The notes under the pieces were generated by a model that did no database searches, was not told where the DNA came from, and was given only the letters and a program-made list of their open reading frames with translations. Position numbers and translations under genes: made by a program. From a candidate division LCP-89 bacterium B3_LCP (GTDB taxonomy: Bacteria > Electryoneota > B3-LCP), in contig NJBN01000001.1 of assembly GCA_005223185.1 (NCBI GenBank), positions 496,001 to 560,000 of the forward strand: 64,000 nt of DNA, written 5' to 3'. Positions 16,903-26,203 of this stretch are shown piece after piece; position 1 is the stretch's first letter; the number at the start of each line of letters is the position of its first letter.

Positions 16903-17772
16903 TTATGCCAGAATCTCTTTCATCTTGTTGCCGATTTCCGCAGGTGACTGACAGACGTGAATCCCGGCCGCTTGCAGAGCAACCATTTTTTCTGAGGCTG
17001 TCCCTTTTCCACCAGCTATAATCGCGCCTGCATGTCCCATACGTCTCCCCGGGGGTGCAGTTTGTCCCGCAATGAATGCTACTACAGGTTTCTTAAATTC
17101 AGCCTTTACATAGTCAGCAGCATTCTCTTCAGCGGTTCCTCCAATTTCGCCAATTACGACCACCCCGTCAGTATTCTGATCTTCATTGAACAGCTTAAGC
17201 AGATCGGTGAAGGTTGACCCTATCACCGGATCGCCCCCGATACCGATACAGGTGGACTGTCCCAGACCCTGCGCAGAAAGCTGACCGACAGCTTCATAAG
17301 TGAGGGTGCCGGATCTTGATATTACGCCGATGCGTCCTTCCTGATGAATGAAACCCGGCATGATACCTACCTTGCACTGTCCGGGGGTAATAACGCCCGG
17401 GCAGTTGGGCCCCACCAATCGGGTTTTCGTCTTCTGGAGATAGTGGTACGCAGTCAACATATCCTTGGTGGGGATGCCTTCCGTGATGCATACCACCAGA
17501 TCTAAACCTGCATTGGCGGATTCCATGATGGCATCCGCGGCGAATGGCGGCGGCACGAAAATAACTGAAACGTTGGCGCCTTCCTCTTTCACTGCATCAG
17601 CTACGGTATTGAAGACCGGTTTGTCCAGATGTTTCTGACCGCCTTTACCGGGTGTTACACCGCCAACCAGATTGGTGCCATACGCAATCATCTGTTCAGC
17701 ATGGAAAGTGCCTTCACTGCCGGTGAAACCCTGTACGATGACGCGGGATGATTTATTGACTAAAATGCTCAT
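16903..17772 (-). CDS. sucD: succinate-CoA ligase alpha subunit
   Basis: 289 residues, full length. The CoA-binding Rossmann part ([22 protein letters not shown]) and the phospho-His loop ([22 protein letters not shown]) are present. It makes ATP (or GTP) from succinyl-CoA. Its ATG directly follows the stop of the STAS-like gene (TAAATG), so it is translationally coupled to a regulatory gene, not to sucC as is usual. Downstream korD begins 11 bases later. Confidence 0.96.
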   Translation of the reverse strand: MSILVNKSSRVIVQGFTGSEGTFHAEQMIAYGTNLVGGVTPGKGGQKHLDKPVFNTVADAVKEEGANVSVIFVPPPFAADAIMESANAGLDLVVCITEGIPTKDMLTAYHYLQKTKTRLVGPNCPGVITPGQCKVGIMPGFIHQEGRIGVISRSGTLTYEAVGQLSAQGLGQSTCIGIGGDPVIGSTFTDLLKLFNEDQNTDGVVVIGEIGGTAEENAADYVKAEFKKPVVAFIAGQTAPPGRRMGHAGAIIAGGKGTASEKMVALQAAGIHVCQSPAEIGNKMKEILA

Positions 17773-18087
17773 TTATGCAGATACTTCCTTTCGCGCAAGA
17801 CGCAATTTTGCCAGATGGACAATCAAATGTTCATCACAAGGATCTATATTTATGAATTTTAGACGCCGTTTTACTTCTTCTTTGGGAAATTCGTTAAATA
17901 ACTTCGCAATTTCATCAAATAATGAGCCAGAAGCTACGGTCTCGTTCTCAAAATCGAGCTCAACGATCTCATAATGGCTCCATTGGAATACAATCACATC
18001 ATTGATTATGCTACCGATTTCGCGTAATGACCCGGGTTGGTTCAACCACTCTTTGAATATCAATGTAATTTTCGTTCCTGGTACCAT
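17773..18087 (-). CDS. STAS-like (DUF4325-type) protein
   Basis: 104 residues. The segment VELDFENETVASGSLFDEIAKLF resembles DUF4325/STAS-like proteins (beta strand, then a helix with the F-D-E pattern), and KFINIDPCDEHLIVHLAKLR fits the second half. DUF4325 proteins are often encoded next to an ATP-binding protein, as here: its ATG follows the ATPase stop directly (TAGATG), and its own stop abuts the sucD start. No enzyme motif is seen. I infer a partner-switching type regulator, by analogy with anti-sigma/anti-anti-sigma pairs; its target is unknown. Confidence 0.65.
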   Translation of the reverse strand: MVPGTKITLIFKEWLNQPGSLREIGSIINDVIVFQWSHYEIVELDFENETVASGSLFDEIAKLFNEFPKEEVKRRLKFINIDPCDEHLIVHLAKLRLARKEVSA

Positions 18088-18968
18088 CTAAAGTTCTTCC
18101 CAATCTGAAGTACTAAGATAGTAAAAATCTCTGCGAGTCTTTATAGATAGATTTACCATTGTTCCGGGGAAAGCTATATCCAACAAAGTCTTTTTGATAT
18201 CCTTTGAAATATCCATTTTCGCCTTCCCTGATAGTATCGTTAATGAAGCCTCATTCTTTTCTGCTACATCGCGGAGCAAATACAGACCAATGCCTCTTTC
18301 GTCTGATTTACTGGAAACTCCGTATTCTGCAGCTTTATCAACAGCGTCAATATCATTTCTTAGATCAGGATATCTTTGACTTGTTATCATGGATTCGGGA
18401 ATTCCTATTCCTGTATCCAGAATACAGAGCCTCACTATCTGCTTACTCGGAACTGAGTAGGCACACATATAACAGTGGTCTGTCTGTCCATGTTCAAAGG
18501 AGTTTTCAATAACTTCACGAATTGCGAAATGCACTGCCTTATGAAAGTTCTCAACCCCTCGGAGTTTCTCCGTTAAAATTTGGGTTACTTGCCCAGCCAG
18601 AGGATAACTCGGTTCAGCAAGTCTGGTCACAGGAAAAGATAAAAACCACTTTGGCAATTTATGTGAAACTTCTGGATTCAAGTATTTCTCAATCCCCAGA
18701 CCAAGAAACTGATTTTTAGCATTACTGTGCAGTTTAGGTGGAATTATTTCGCATATCTTACCTCTCTCAGCAAGTCCATCCCATAAAGCCGCGAACCAAC
18801 AGGCAGTAAAGGGACTAATCCACCAGACCTTCGAAGCATCTATTACAATTTTTTTCTCAGTGCACTTTAAGCTTCTACGAAGATTCTTGTTAGAACAGGA
18901 GCTCGTGAAATCTTTAAGTCTGCTGGCAGAACGATATGTCCGGGACTTAAGAAGTACTTATCCTTCAT
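18088..18968 (-). CDS. GHKL ATPase with N-terminal STAS-like domain, apparent frameshift
   Basis: The ATP-binding half (from 18681) shows the N box REVIENSFEHG, the G1 box LDTGIGIPES and the G2 box DERGIGLYLLRDVAE: a histidine-kinase-like ATPase without kinase parts. The same frame stays open upstream to 18957 without ATG, GTG or TTG and contains KKIVIDASKVWWISPF, a STAS-like domain. A second frame starts with ATG at 18968, overlapping the sucC stop (ATGA), and runs MKDKYFLSPGHIVLPADLK to a stop at 18867. One missing T near 18870 would join them as VEALKC, giving an intact protein of 293 residues. So the gene has either decayed or suffers a sequencing indel. Confidence 0.7.
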
Positions 18969-20170
18969 TGCACTGCCACAGTTACCTTCTTCGCCGCATC
19001 CTGGAAATCGGAAGCTACCAGGAAGTTCAAACCTGACGCTTTGAGGATTTCCCCGGCTTCCTTGTGATTGGTGCCTGCCAGACGAATTATTACCGGAACC
19101 TTCAAACCACCTAATGCTTCTACCGCTTCCACAACGCCTTCAGCCACACGGTCACAACGGACAATGCCGCCGAATATATTTATCAGGATTGCTTTGACGT
19201 TGGGATCCGTGAGGATGATGCGGAATCCGTTTCTTACAGTTTCGGCTGAAGCAGCGCCGCCCACATCTAAAAAGTTTGCCGGTTCGCCACCGGCTAACTT
19301 GATCAAGTCCATAGTAGCCATTGCCAGACCGGCTCCGTTGACCATACAACCCACGTTTCCGTCAAGTTTGATGTAGTTCAGGTTGTACTTGGATGCCTCG
19401 ATCTCGGCTGGTTCTTCCTCTTCCAGATCCCGGTATTCCATTATGTCCGCATGTCTGAAGAGGGCATTATCGTCGAAATTGATTTTGGCGTCCAGGGCAA
19501 TGACGTCGCCCTCTTTGGTGATCACCAAGGGATTGATTTCAGCTAAGGAAGCGTCAGTATCACGATACGCCTGGTAAAGTTTCAGGAAAAACTTGACTGC
19601 GCTTTTCTGCTGCTGACCTGCTAATCCTAAGGCGAATGCCAGTTGGGATGCCTGGAATGGACGCAGTCCGGTTCCAGGATCAATGCGTACCTTGACGATT
19701 TTTTCGGGCGTTTCAGCCGCGACTTTCTCGATTTCAACGCCGCCTTCTGTAGAGACCATGAAAACGTCCATGGCGCATTCTCTATCCAGAACGATACCAG
19801 CATAAAATTCTCGATCTATATTGCAGCCTTTTTCGATCAGAATACGCCGAACACGCCTTCCCTGCTCGCCTGTTTGGTGTGTGATCAAAAGGTTGCCAAA
19901 AATATTCCTGGTGAACTCGCGTACCTCGGTTTCATCCCTGGCAATTTTTACCCCGCCTTCCATAATCAGCTGGGTTGTATCATCGGGATTGTAGAGGTTA
20001 CCTTTGCCGCGCCCACCTGCATGGATTTGGGATTTAACCGCGCAAACACCTCCTCCGAGACCTTTGTAAGCCTGAACAGCTTCGTCATCGGAAAACGCTA
20101 CTCTTCCCTCAGGAACGGGTACACCATACTTTCGTAAAACCTGCTTTCCCTGGTATTCGTGAATTTTCAT
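18965..20170 (-). CDS. sucC: succinate-CoA ligase (ADP-forming) beta subunit
   Basis: 401 residues. The ATP-grasp start MKIHEYQGKQVLRKYGVPVPEG, the grasp-loop GGRGKGNLYN and the C-terminal CoA-ligase segment (FLDVGGAASAETVRNGF, NIFGGIVRCDRVAEGV) are all present. With SucD it forms the TCA-cycle succinyl-CoA ligase. The stop overlaps the start of the ATPase gene by 4 bases. The next gene upstream, arcC, ends 48 bases before it, so it may belong to a longer transcript or have its own weak promoter. Confidence 0.96.
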   Translation of the reverse strand: MKIHEYQGKQVLRKYGVPVPEGRVAFSDDEAVQAYKGLGGGVCAVKSQIHAGGRGKGNLYNPDDTTQLIMEGGVKIARDETEVREFTRNIFGNLLITHQTGEQGRRVRRILIEKGCNIDREFYAGIVLDRECAMDVFMVSTEGGVEIEKVAAETPEKIVKVRIDPGTGLRPFQASQLAFALGLAGQQQKSAVKFFLKLYQAYRDTDASLAEINPLVITKEGDVIALDAKINFDDNALFRHADIMEYRDLEEEEPAEIEASKYNLNYIKLDGNVGCMVNGAGLAMATMDLIKLAGGEPANFLDVGGAASAETVRNGFRIILTDPNVKAILINIFGGIVRCDRVAEGVVEAVEALGGLKVPVIIRLAGTNHKEAGEILKASGLNFLVASDFQDAAKKVTVAVQ

Positions 20171-20218
20171 GGTATTTTAGTTATTGTTTTATTGAAATCA
20201 AAAATTACTTACTTAGTG

Positions 20219-21163
20219 CTAATCCTTGTATATCCAAGTGCCTGATTCTTCATAGACTGCGCTCAAGACGTTCTCGACAGAAGAGACCAGGGCGCGCTTG
20301 CCTCCAGCTTCTAGGAACTGTATAGAGGCTTCGATCTTCGGTCCCATATTGCCCGGCGGGAAATGTCCTTCTTCCAGATATTTTCTTGCTTCTGAAATGT
20401 TCAACCTGTCAAGTGCTACCTGTTCAGGAGTTCCGAAGTTCAGACAGACTTTATCCACCTCGGTAAGCATGAACAGTTCATCAGCACCGACGTCATTCGC
20501 CAGAACGGCAGCAGCTCGATCTTTATCTATTACCGCGTCTATTCCTTCCTGGAAGTTATTCTTCATGACAAAAACGGGTATGCCTCCTCCGCCGGCAGCA
20601 ACTACCACGTAACCTTCTTTCAGAAGAAGGCGGATGACGTCTTTGTTCAGAATACTCAGAGGAATAGGTGATCCCACTACCCTTCGGAAGCCTCTTCCCT
20701 TATCCTCTTTGATTATCCAGTTATGTTCTCTGGCTAACTCTTCAGCAACTTCCTTTGAAAACGCTCTGCCTATGTATTTCGTTGGATTGGATAGTTCAGG
20801 ATCATCTCGATCCACAACAACCTGAGTTACCAGGGTGGCAACCGGCTTCTCTATGTCCCTCCACTTCAATCCATTTTGGAGGGATTGTTCTATCATGTAA
20901 CCGATACCGCCCTGTGTGTCGGCTACCAAAACGCCCAATGGCCTGGGAAAGGAAATATCGAGCGAATGTTCCATACGGAGCAGCGCTTCACCGACTTGTG
21001 GACCGTTACCATGCGTGATGACAATCTCATATCCTTTGTGGATAAGCTCGATGATACCAGCCATGGACTTACGCGTTTGCGTGAACTGTTTTGCAATGGT
21101 ATTATCACCGGTCGGGGACGAAATGGCATTTCCCCCTAAAGCCACGATAGCCGTGTTGTTCAT
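20219..21163 (-). CDS. arcC: carbamate kinase
   Basis: 314 residues, typical. Carbamate kinase makes ATP from carbamoyl phosphate and ADP. Family segments are AIVALGGNAI, THGNGPQVGEALLRMEHS, and VVAAGGGGIPVF, with the C-terminal MGPKIEASIQFLEAGGKRALV. No arginine deiminase or ornithine carbamoyltransferase is next to it. Instead it abuts a cyclic-2,3-diphosphoglycerate synthetase-like gene (1-base gap), a pairing that recurs in anaerobes and may relate to nitrogen compound degradation; this last point is inference. Confidence 0.95.
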   Translation of the reverse strand: MNNTAIVALGGNAISSPTGDNTIAKQFTQTRKSMAGIIELIHKGYEIVITHGNGPQVGEALLRMEHSLDISFPRPLGVLVADTQGGIGYMIEQSLQNGLKWRDIEKPVATLVTQVVVDRDDPELSNPTKYIGRAFSKEVAEELAREHNWIIKEDKGRGFRRVVGSPIPLSILNKDVIRLLLKEGYVVVAAGGGGIPVFVMKNNFQEGIDAVIDKDRAAAVLANDVGADELFMLTEVDKVCLNFGTPEQVALDRLNISEARKYLEEGHFPPGNMGPKIEASIQFLEAGGKRALVSSVENVLSAVYEESGTWIYKD

Positions 21164-21164
21164 A

Positions 21165-22487
21165 TCATCTATCCGCCAGGAAGCGCTTTAGCACATCTTC
21201 CAAGTTAGGATGACCGATTTCCTGCAGATCGTAAGTTACCCTCACTGAGGGTTTATCGATTCTCATGATGCGGCGAAGATCAATGGGAGTACCGATGATG
21301 ACGACTTCGCAGTCTGTGGCGGCGATGGTTGCCTCTAAATCTCTGATCTGCTGTTCACCGTATCCCATCGCTGGAAGTAAGGGACCGATGTCAGGATATT
21401 TAGTAAAGGTATCAGTGATAGTTCCAACAGTCCAGGGACGAGGATCGACCACTTCCGTAGCGCCGAATTTTTCTGCCGCAACGATTCCGGCGCCATAAGC
21501 CATTTCTCCGTGGGTCAGCGTCGGACCATCCTCAATCACAAGAGCTTTCTTGCCCAGTATCAGTGCGGGGTCTTCAACTGCAATGGGGCTGGCTGCTTCT
21601 ATAATAACGGCTTTAGGATTATTATCTCTGATAGATATACGCAGATCAGTAACGTCATCCGGATCGGCTGAATCCAACTTATTGATTACGATCACGTCAG
21701 ACATCAACAAGTTGGTTTCACCAGGATGATAAGCTACTTCGTGTCCTGGTCTTAAAGGATCAGCTACCGTGATATGCAGATCGGGTTTGTAGAATGGTAG
21801 ATCGTTGTTGCCGCCATCCCATAGGATGATATCCGCCTCTTCCTCAGCCTGACGCAAGATAGCTTCGTAATCAACGCCGGCATATATTACGTTGCCGCGC
21901 ACGATGTGCGGCTCGTATTCTTCCATTTCTTCAATGGTGCAGTCATAACGTTTCAGATCATCCACTGAGGCAAAGCGCTGTACCCGCTGGGCGACCAGAT
22001 CGCCATAAGGCATGGGGTGGCGTACAGCCGCGACTTTTAAACCCCCTGCCTGTAGGATTTCGCTTACTCTGCGTGTGGTCTGGCTTTTTCCGCAGCCGGT
22101 ACGAACCGCACACACAGCCACAACCGGCTTGGTTGATTTTACCATGGTAGCCTCACCGCCAAGCATAACGAAGTTGGCGCCGCTGGCGATCACGTGGGAA
22201 GCTACGTGCATGACATATTCATGTGGAACGTCTGAATAGGAGAAAACCACATCATCAACTTTGTGATCTTTAATTAAGCTGGGTAGATCTTCTTCAGCGT
22301 GTATGGGAATACCACCTGAGTATAATTTACCCGCTAATTCCGCGGGGTATTTTCTCCCTTCTATATCTGGAATTTGAGTGGCAGTGAAGGCGACAACCTC
22401 AAAATCTTCGTTATCGCGATAGACGAGATTAAAATTATGAAAATCCCGACCTGCAGCACCCATGATAATTATTCGTCTTCTAGTCAT
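21165..22487 (-). CDS. cyclic 2,3-diphosphoglycerate synthetase-like GTPase
   Basis: 440 residues. The N-terminal RRIIIMGAAGRDFHNFN is a Rossmann-like start, and the P-loop VCAVRTGCGKSQTTRR (near residue 130) is followed by ILWDGGNNDLPFY and VIVINKLDSADP, a GTPase-type N-K-x-D. This matches proteins named cyclic 2,3-diphosphoglycerate synthetase after a methanogen enzyme; bacterial members have no proven function. The Shine-Dalgarno is GAGG, about 7 bases before the ATG. Its immediate coupling with carbamate kinase suggests a shared pathway. Confidence 0.75.
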   Translation of the reverse strand: MTRRRIIIMGAAGRDFHNFNLVYRDNEDFEVVAFTATQIPDIEGRKYPAELAGKLYSGGIPIHAEEDLPSLIKDHKVDDVVFSYSDVPHEYVMHVASHVIASGANFVMLGGEATMVKSTKPVVAVCAVRTGCGKSQTTRRVSEILQAGGLKVAAVRHPMPYGDLVAQRVQRFASVDDLKRYDCTIEEMEEYEPHIVRGNVIYAGVDYEAILRQAEEEADIILWDGGNNDLPFYKPDLHITVADPLRPGHEVAYHPGETNLLMSDVIVINKLDSADPDDVTDLRISIRDNNPKAVIIEAASPIAVEDPALILGKKALVIEDGPTLTHGEMAYGAGIVAAEKFGATEVVDPRPWTVGTITDTFTKYPDIGPLLPAMGYGEQQIRDLEATIAATDCEVVIIGTPIDLRRIMRIDKPSVRVTYDLQEIGHPNLEDVLKRFLADR

Positions 22488-22613
22488 ATTTTCCTCTAGA
22501 GATGTTTTTGTGTGGTGTTCTTGCTTTTATTCTTCGATTAGTCTCTTTTGTACCGTCATAATGAGCGTTTAGTTCTACTTTATACGCTTATTTTAATACA
22601 GCGAAACCGAAAT

Positions 22614-22650
22614 TAAAAAAAGGAACCACCCGGGGCCTCTGGGGGGCTCC
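22614..22650 (-). terminator. intrinsic terminator after the lamin-tail gene
   Basis: Minus strand: GGAGCCCCCC pairs with GGGTGGTTCC (one mismatch, one G-T) at 22622-22650, followed by seven or more T at 22621-22614. It separates the envelope operon from the GTPase gene. The rest of 22488-22772 holds no gene. Confidence 0.7.
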
Positions 22651-22772
22651 TTGTTACTTCAAGAATAACAATGATTTATTGTGTGAAATTTCCCAAATAA
22701 AATCTCACCAATAAATGTAATAAAAATAGTAAGTCATGTCAACAGCTTTTTGTTTATTTTTTTCGGATTTAA

Positions 22773-24464
22773 TCATAATCGCCCCGCGATGATCAAAGTT
22801 TTCTTCATAGCGTCAATTCTTCCACCGCTGTCATCTCTGAAGTCAGCGAATAAAATGTAAATGCCCGGTGGCAGTTGCCGATTATCTGAATCCCTGCCGT
22901 CCCAGAATAGCGTTTGGAAGCTCAGGTTAGTCTCACCGATAACTCTTAACCGTCGTCCACGCAGATCATAGACCATAATAGTCGATGATGATGCCTCTGG
23001 TGGTAAGGAGACGTCTATCTGAAGCTGTCCGTGCTGGTCAGGATAGAAGGGATCAGGATTAAATACCAATCCTGCTTCAGATAAAGAAGAAGCGGGCGAT
23101 TGTATGCTGTTTTCAAAGCCGGGACTACCACCGGCGGGATCTGCAGAGATCTGCCAATTGGCGGGATCGTTCGATGCTCTCCCCGCATCCACCCGCTCCA
23201 GAGAAATGCCGGAGAGGATTTCCCAATCTGAATAGGTCACGGCATCTTGAAGCGCGGAAGCTCCATCAAATAGGGTTGGAGTATCACCATCATCATTCAG
23301 TACGGGCCAGGAACTGCCCAGCAACACAGTCATATGTCCTGGTGGAAGATTCCAATCGAAGATACTGGAATCTTTAGCGATAATGACGAAATCGCTCGGA
23401 AAGATGGCATGACTGGAATCCAGTAGAACGGCTTTATCAGTAGTGTCTTCATCTGAAAAAGAGAAGCCGACCAGATTCACATCGCTCTGCCCTGGATTGA
23501 ACAGCTCCACCCATTCGCAGCCGTTTCCTCCCGTCTTGGGGAAGATTTCGTTAATAATCAGCGCTTTGGTAGGATAACCTCCTATAAAATCCACGTATGA
23601 ACTGTCGTTATCAGAATTATCATCTTCGTTGATGTGCCAGGCGAAGGCGCGGTGCGGACCGGCTGGCATCTCTCCCGGAATAAAGGTGATCGCCGCCGAA
23701 TCCCCCGCCGAAATGTAGCCGATATCCACGCTTCCCATCAGCGAATCTATTAGTGAACTGTGCCAGTTTCCCAGGGCAAAAATCACCTCTCCACCATTGA
23801 TAGAAAATAGTCCCTGGTTGATTAACAGAGCTGAAAATTCAGCAGACGTCAAATGGGGTAGGGGAGATGGACTGATTTGCAGATCATACAAGCCTAAATC
23901 ATTATCGAGGGGAAGAAGGCTGTTGGGAGCTCCCGGCGTTCCCAAATAGCTCAGACAGTTAGACCAGTTGCCCTGCGAATCACCTTCGTTCAGGCGGATT
24001 TTCTCTTCTGAATAACCGTCATCATTATCTGATAGATATGAGATGGAAGCTATTGTCTGCCCTATGGGATTTATGAGAATTACCGTATCCGGTGGATCGT
24101 TGCGAAGACCGTATGCTCCTAAGGAATTATCATTTACCGTTAATACGAGTGCATCGGGAGGGATGAGCGTATCGTAGATTGCCGAATTTCCCCAGTATCC
24201 GGCATCCAGTATGAGGGCATAGCTCTCGGGTGGCAATAGCAGACCGTTTCCACAGTCAACCAGGGAATCCTGTTCCCCCTGGTCACCTATTTGATAACCG
24301 GTGAGGTCCACCCAGGCGACAAGCGATGTATTAAAGATTTCGATGAATTCCTCATAATGTTCTGCTTCGGGTGCATCGAACATTATCTCAGATAGGATCA
24401 CATCCGCCGTGGCAACGGGATGGATTAGTATAATAGTAAGAAGAATAATAACAGTTGATTTCAC
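22773..24464 (-). CDS. exported lamin-tail-domain protein with FlgD/T9SS-like C-terminus
   Basis: 563 residues. A signal peptide (KSTVIILLTIILIHPVATA) is followed by a lamin-tail domain (VILSEIMFDAPEAEHYEEFIEI, WVDLTGYQIGDQ), a CARDB-like middle section and a second lamin-tail domain (ALIINEIFPKTGGNGCEWVELF). The last 100 residues, with VYDLRGRRLRV, LFWDGRDSDNRQLPPGIYIL and a basic end, match FlgD-like/type IX sorting domains. Such proteins are extracellular; some carry nuclease or adhesion parts, but none is seen here. It overlaps lpxK by 4 bases as the last gene of the lipid A operon, an odd position for a cargo protein. Confidence 0.8.
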   Translation of the reverse strand: MKSTVIILLTIILIHPVATADVILSEIMFDAPEAEHYEEFIEIFNTSLVAWVDLTGYQIGDQGEQDSLVDCGNGLLLPPESYALILDAGYWGNSAIYDTLIPPDALVLTVNDNSLGAYGLRNDPPDTVILINPIGQTIASISYLSDNDDGYSEEKIRLNEGDSQGNWSNCLSYLGTPGAPNSLLPLDNDLGLYDLQISPSPLPHLTSAEFSALLINQGLFSINGGEVIFALGNWHSSLIDSLMGSVDIGYISAGDSAAITFIPGEMPAGPHRAFAWHINEDDNSDNDSSYVDFIGGYPTKALIINEIFPKTGGNGCEWVELFNPGQSDVNLVGFSFSDEDTTDKAVLLDSSHAIFPSDFVIIAKDSSIFDWNLPPGHMTVLLGSSWPVLNDDGDTPTLFDGASALQDAVTYSDWEILSGISLERVDAGRASNDPANWQISADPAGGSPGFENSIQSPASSLSEAGLVFNPDPFYPDQHGQLQIDVSLPPEASSSTIMVYDLRGRRLRVIGETNLSFQTLFWDGRDSDNRQLPPGIYILFADFRDDSGGRIDAMKKTLIIAGRL

Positions 24465-25540
24465 GAATTAACCTTTGAAATGTCAAGCAGTTTCTGCTGG
24501 AGATAATCGAATCCTTCAAGCCACTCTATGTCAATCTCTATCACCAGTACGGGCAGCGCCTGGAAGAGAGGTCCTAATTTTACGGCATCTTTTTCTGTGG
24601 TTACCAGGTAGTCCGCCTGGGCTCTATTTAAAACCGTGGCTAACTTCTCTACATCAGAGGGTTTGTAGTTATGATGATCGGAGAAATGGATGATTGTTAG
24701 AACATCGATACCCAAGCCTTCCAGCATACTCTGAAAGCCCTGCGGCTTGGCGATGCCGCAGAAACCGATCATCCCACTACCGGAAATTTCCTCACTTGAA
24801 ACTTCTTCACCGGTTCTGAACAGATAGCTTCTATGAAAGCAGGGACGGCAAGTTGCTACTGACTCCTGACCAAAGCGCTCGATGCAGTTATTTAGTAAGG
24901 TGGAATTCTCTTTGTCCTCAGGCTGGAAATTGGTGAGAACGATCAAGTGGGCGCGTTCTAAAGCAGGGGAGTATTCTCTGAGCGTGCCTGCTGGTAGTAA
25001 CTTCTCATTCCAGATGGGATAGCGGCTGTCGATCAGCACAATATCAAGGTCACGGTAAATGCGCCTGTGTTGAAAAGCGTCATCCAACAGGAGGAGGGAT
25101 ATATCGAATGATTCGGTAAGGCGTCTTCCTCCGCTGACTCTGTCAGCATCGACTGCCACCGGTATTCCTGGTAACCTGCGGGCATAAATCTGGCATTCAT
25201 CGCCTGATTCGGTGGCATCGCATAAAACGTCTTCACCCCCGCTGACCAAGGTGTATTCTTTTGTCTTCCTCCCGTATCCGCGCGAGAGAATAGCTGGTTT
25301 CTGGTTGAAGGGAGATCCTTTAAGGAGCTGTGCTATCTTTAAGGTTACTGGTGTTTTTCCCGTTCCACCCACGGATAAATTGCCAATCGAAATAACAGGG
25401 ACGTTCAATCTTTCAGTACGAAATAATCCCCGTTCGTAGGCGGCATTCCTAAACCTGACTGCAATACCGTAAAGCCAACTGAAGGGGATTAAAAGGGGAC
25501 TTATCTTATTCCAGAACAATTCAAGCTTCATCGTCTGCAC
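24461..25540 (-). CDS. lpxK: tetraacyldisaccharide 4'-kinase
   Basis: 359 residues. LpxK phosphorylates the lipid A disaccharide at the inner membrane. The P-loop GNLSVGGTGKTPVTLKIA (about residue 52) and the LSRGYGRKTKEY segment are diagnostic, as is LLLLDDAFQHRRIYRDLDIVLID. The start overlaps the DUF374 acyltransferase by 20 bases. It shows that the organism makes lipid A and has an outer membrane. Confidence 0.95.
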   Translation of the reverse strand: MQTMKLELFWNKISPLLIPFSWLYGIAVRFRNAAYERGLFRTERLNVPVISIGNLSVGGTGKTPVTLKIAQLLKGSPFNQKPAILSRGYGRKTKEYTLVSGGEDVLCDATESGDECQIYARRLPGIPVAVDADRVSGGRRLTESFDISLLLLDDAFQHRRIYRDLDIVLIDSRYPIWNEKLLPAGTLREYSPALERAHLIVLTNFQPEDKENSTLLNNCIERFGQESVATCRPCFHRSYLFRTGEEVSSEEISGSGMIGFCGIAKPQGFQSMLEGLGIDVLTIIHFSDHHNYKPSDVEKLATVLNRAQADYLVTTEKDAVKLGPLFQALPVLVIEIDIEWLEGFDYLQQKLLDISKVNS

Positions 25541-26195
25541 GTCCGAAATATTCTTCAGCTTCGTTCACCTGATCGTTCATTATGGATTGGAGTTTTTTAC
25601 ACCAGAGGTCAAGTTCATCACCTTTTAATTCATCGGGTATCAATATGGGATCGTGATAGATGAATACGCATCGCGAGAAAGGTTTGGGGAGAACGAAACG
25701 ATCCCAGCTATTAAACCGCCAGCATTTTTCAGCCGCAAAGGTTATTGGTATCAAGGGCACTCCGGACTTTTGTGCCAGAAAGAGAGTTCCCTTCTTAAAC
25801 TGTCTGCGTGGTCCTGTGGGACCGTCTGGCAGCATAGCAGCAGCCCCGCCGTTTTTTAAATGGGAAAGCATCTGAAAAAGCGCTTCCCTGCCGCCTCGCG
25901 AGGATGAACCTCTTATCGCTCTCCATCCCAGTTTCCCGGCAATCCGGGCGATCATCTCTCCATCCTCATGCTGGCTGATCATAGCAACTACACCCTGATT
26001 ACGGTGGAGGAAAACCGTCAGGAACATCCTCCCATGCCAAAAGCATAGAATGAAAGGATCCTTTGCTTCTGATAATCTCCGGACCGGATCGGGATTGATC
26101 TTTTGAATGCGCAGAGTAAACCCGACTAAGCGGATTAACCAGGGTCCAAGCAGGATAGCTAAACGATATATGATCTTTTTTGACGTTCCAGACAT
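25521..26195 (-). CDS. DUF374 lysophospholipid/lipid A acyltransferase family protein
   Basis: 224 residues. DUF374 belongs to the LPLAT acyltransferases. The HGRMFL motif stands for the usual HX4D, and LPDGPTGPRRQFKKGTLFLA is the strongly conserved DUF374 core, followed by GVPLIPITFAA. An N-terminal hydrophobic helix anchors it in the membrane. Position between lpxB and lpxK suggests that it acylates a lipid A precursor or Kdo-lipid; no classic lpxL is seen. The acyl acceptor is inference from context. Confidence 0.85.
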   Translation of the reverse strand: MSGTSKKIIYRLAILLGPWLIRLVGFTLRIQKINPDPVRRLSEAKDPFILCFWHGRMFLTVFLHRNQGVVAMISQHEDGEMIARIAGKLGWRAIRGSSSRGGREALFQMLSHLKNGGAAAMLPDGPTGPRRQFKKGTLFLAQKSGVPLIPITFAAEKCWRFNSWDRFVLPKPFSRCVFIYHDPILIPDELKGDELDLWCKKLQSIMNDQVNEAEEYFGRADDEA

Positions 26196-26203
26196 GGAGT
26201 TGA

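Noticed and set aside
18849-18855. Frameshift in the 7-base T run (A run on the minus strand) of the ATPase gene
   Set aside because: The upstream frame already stops at 18867, before the run is reached, so an indel there cannot join the two frames.
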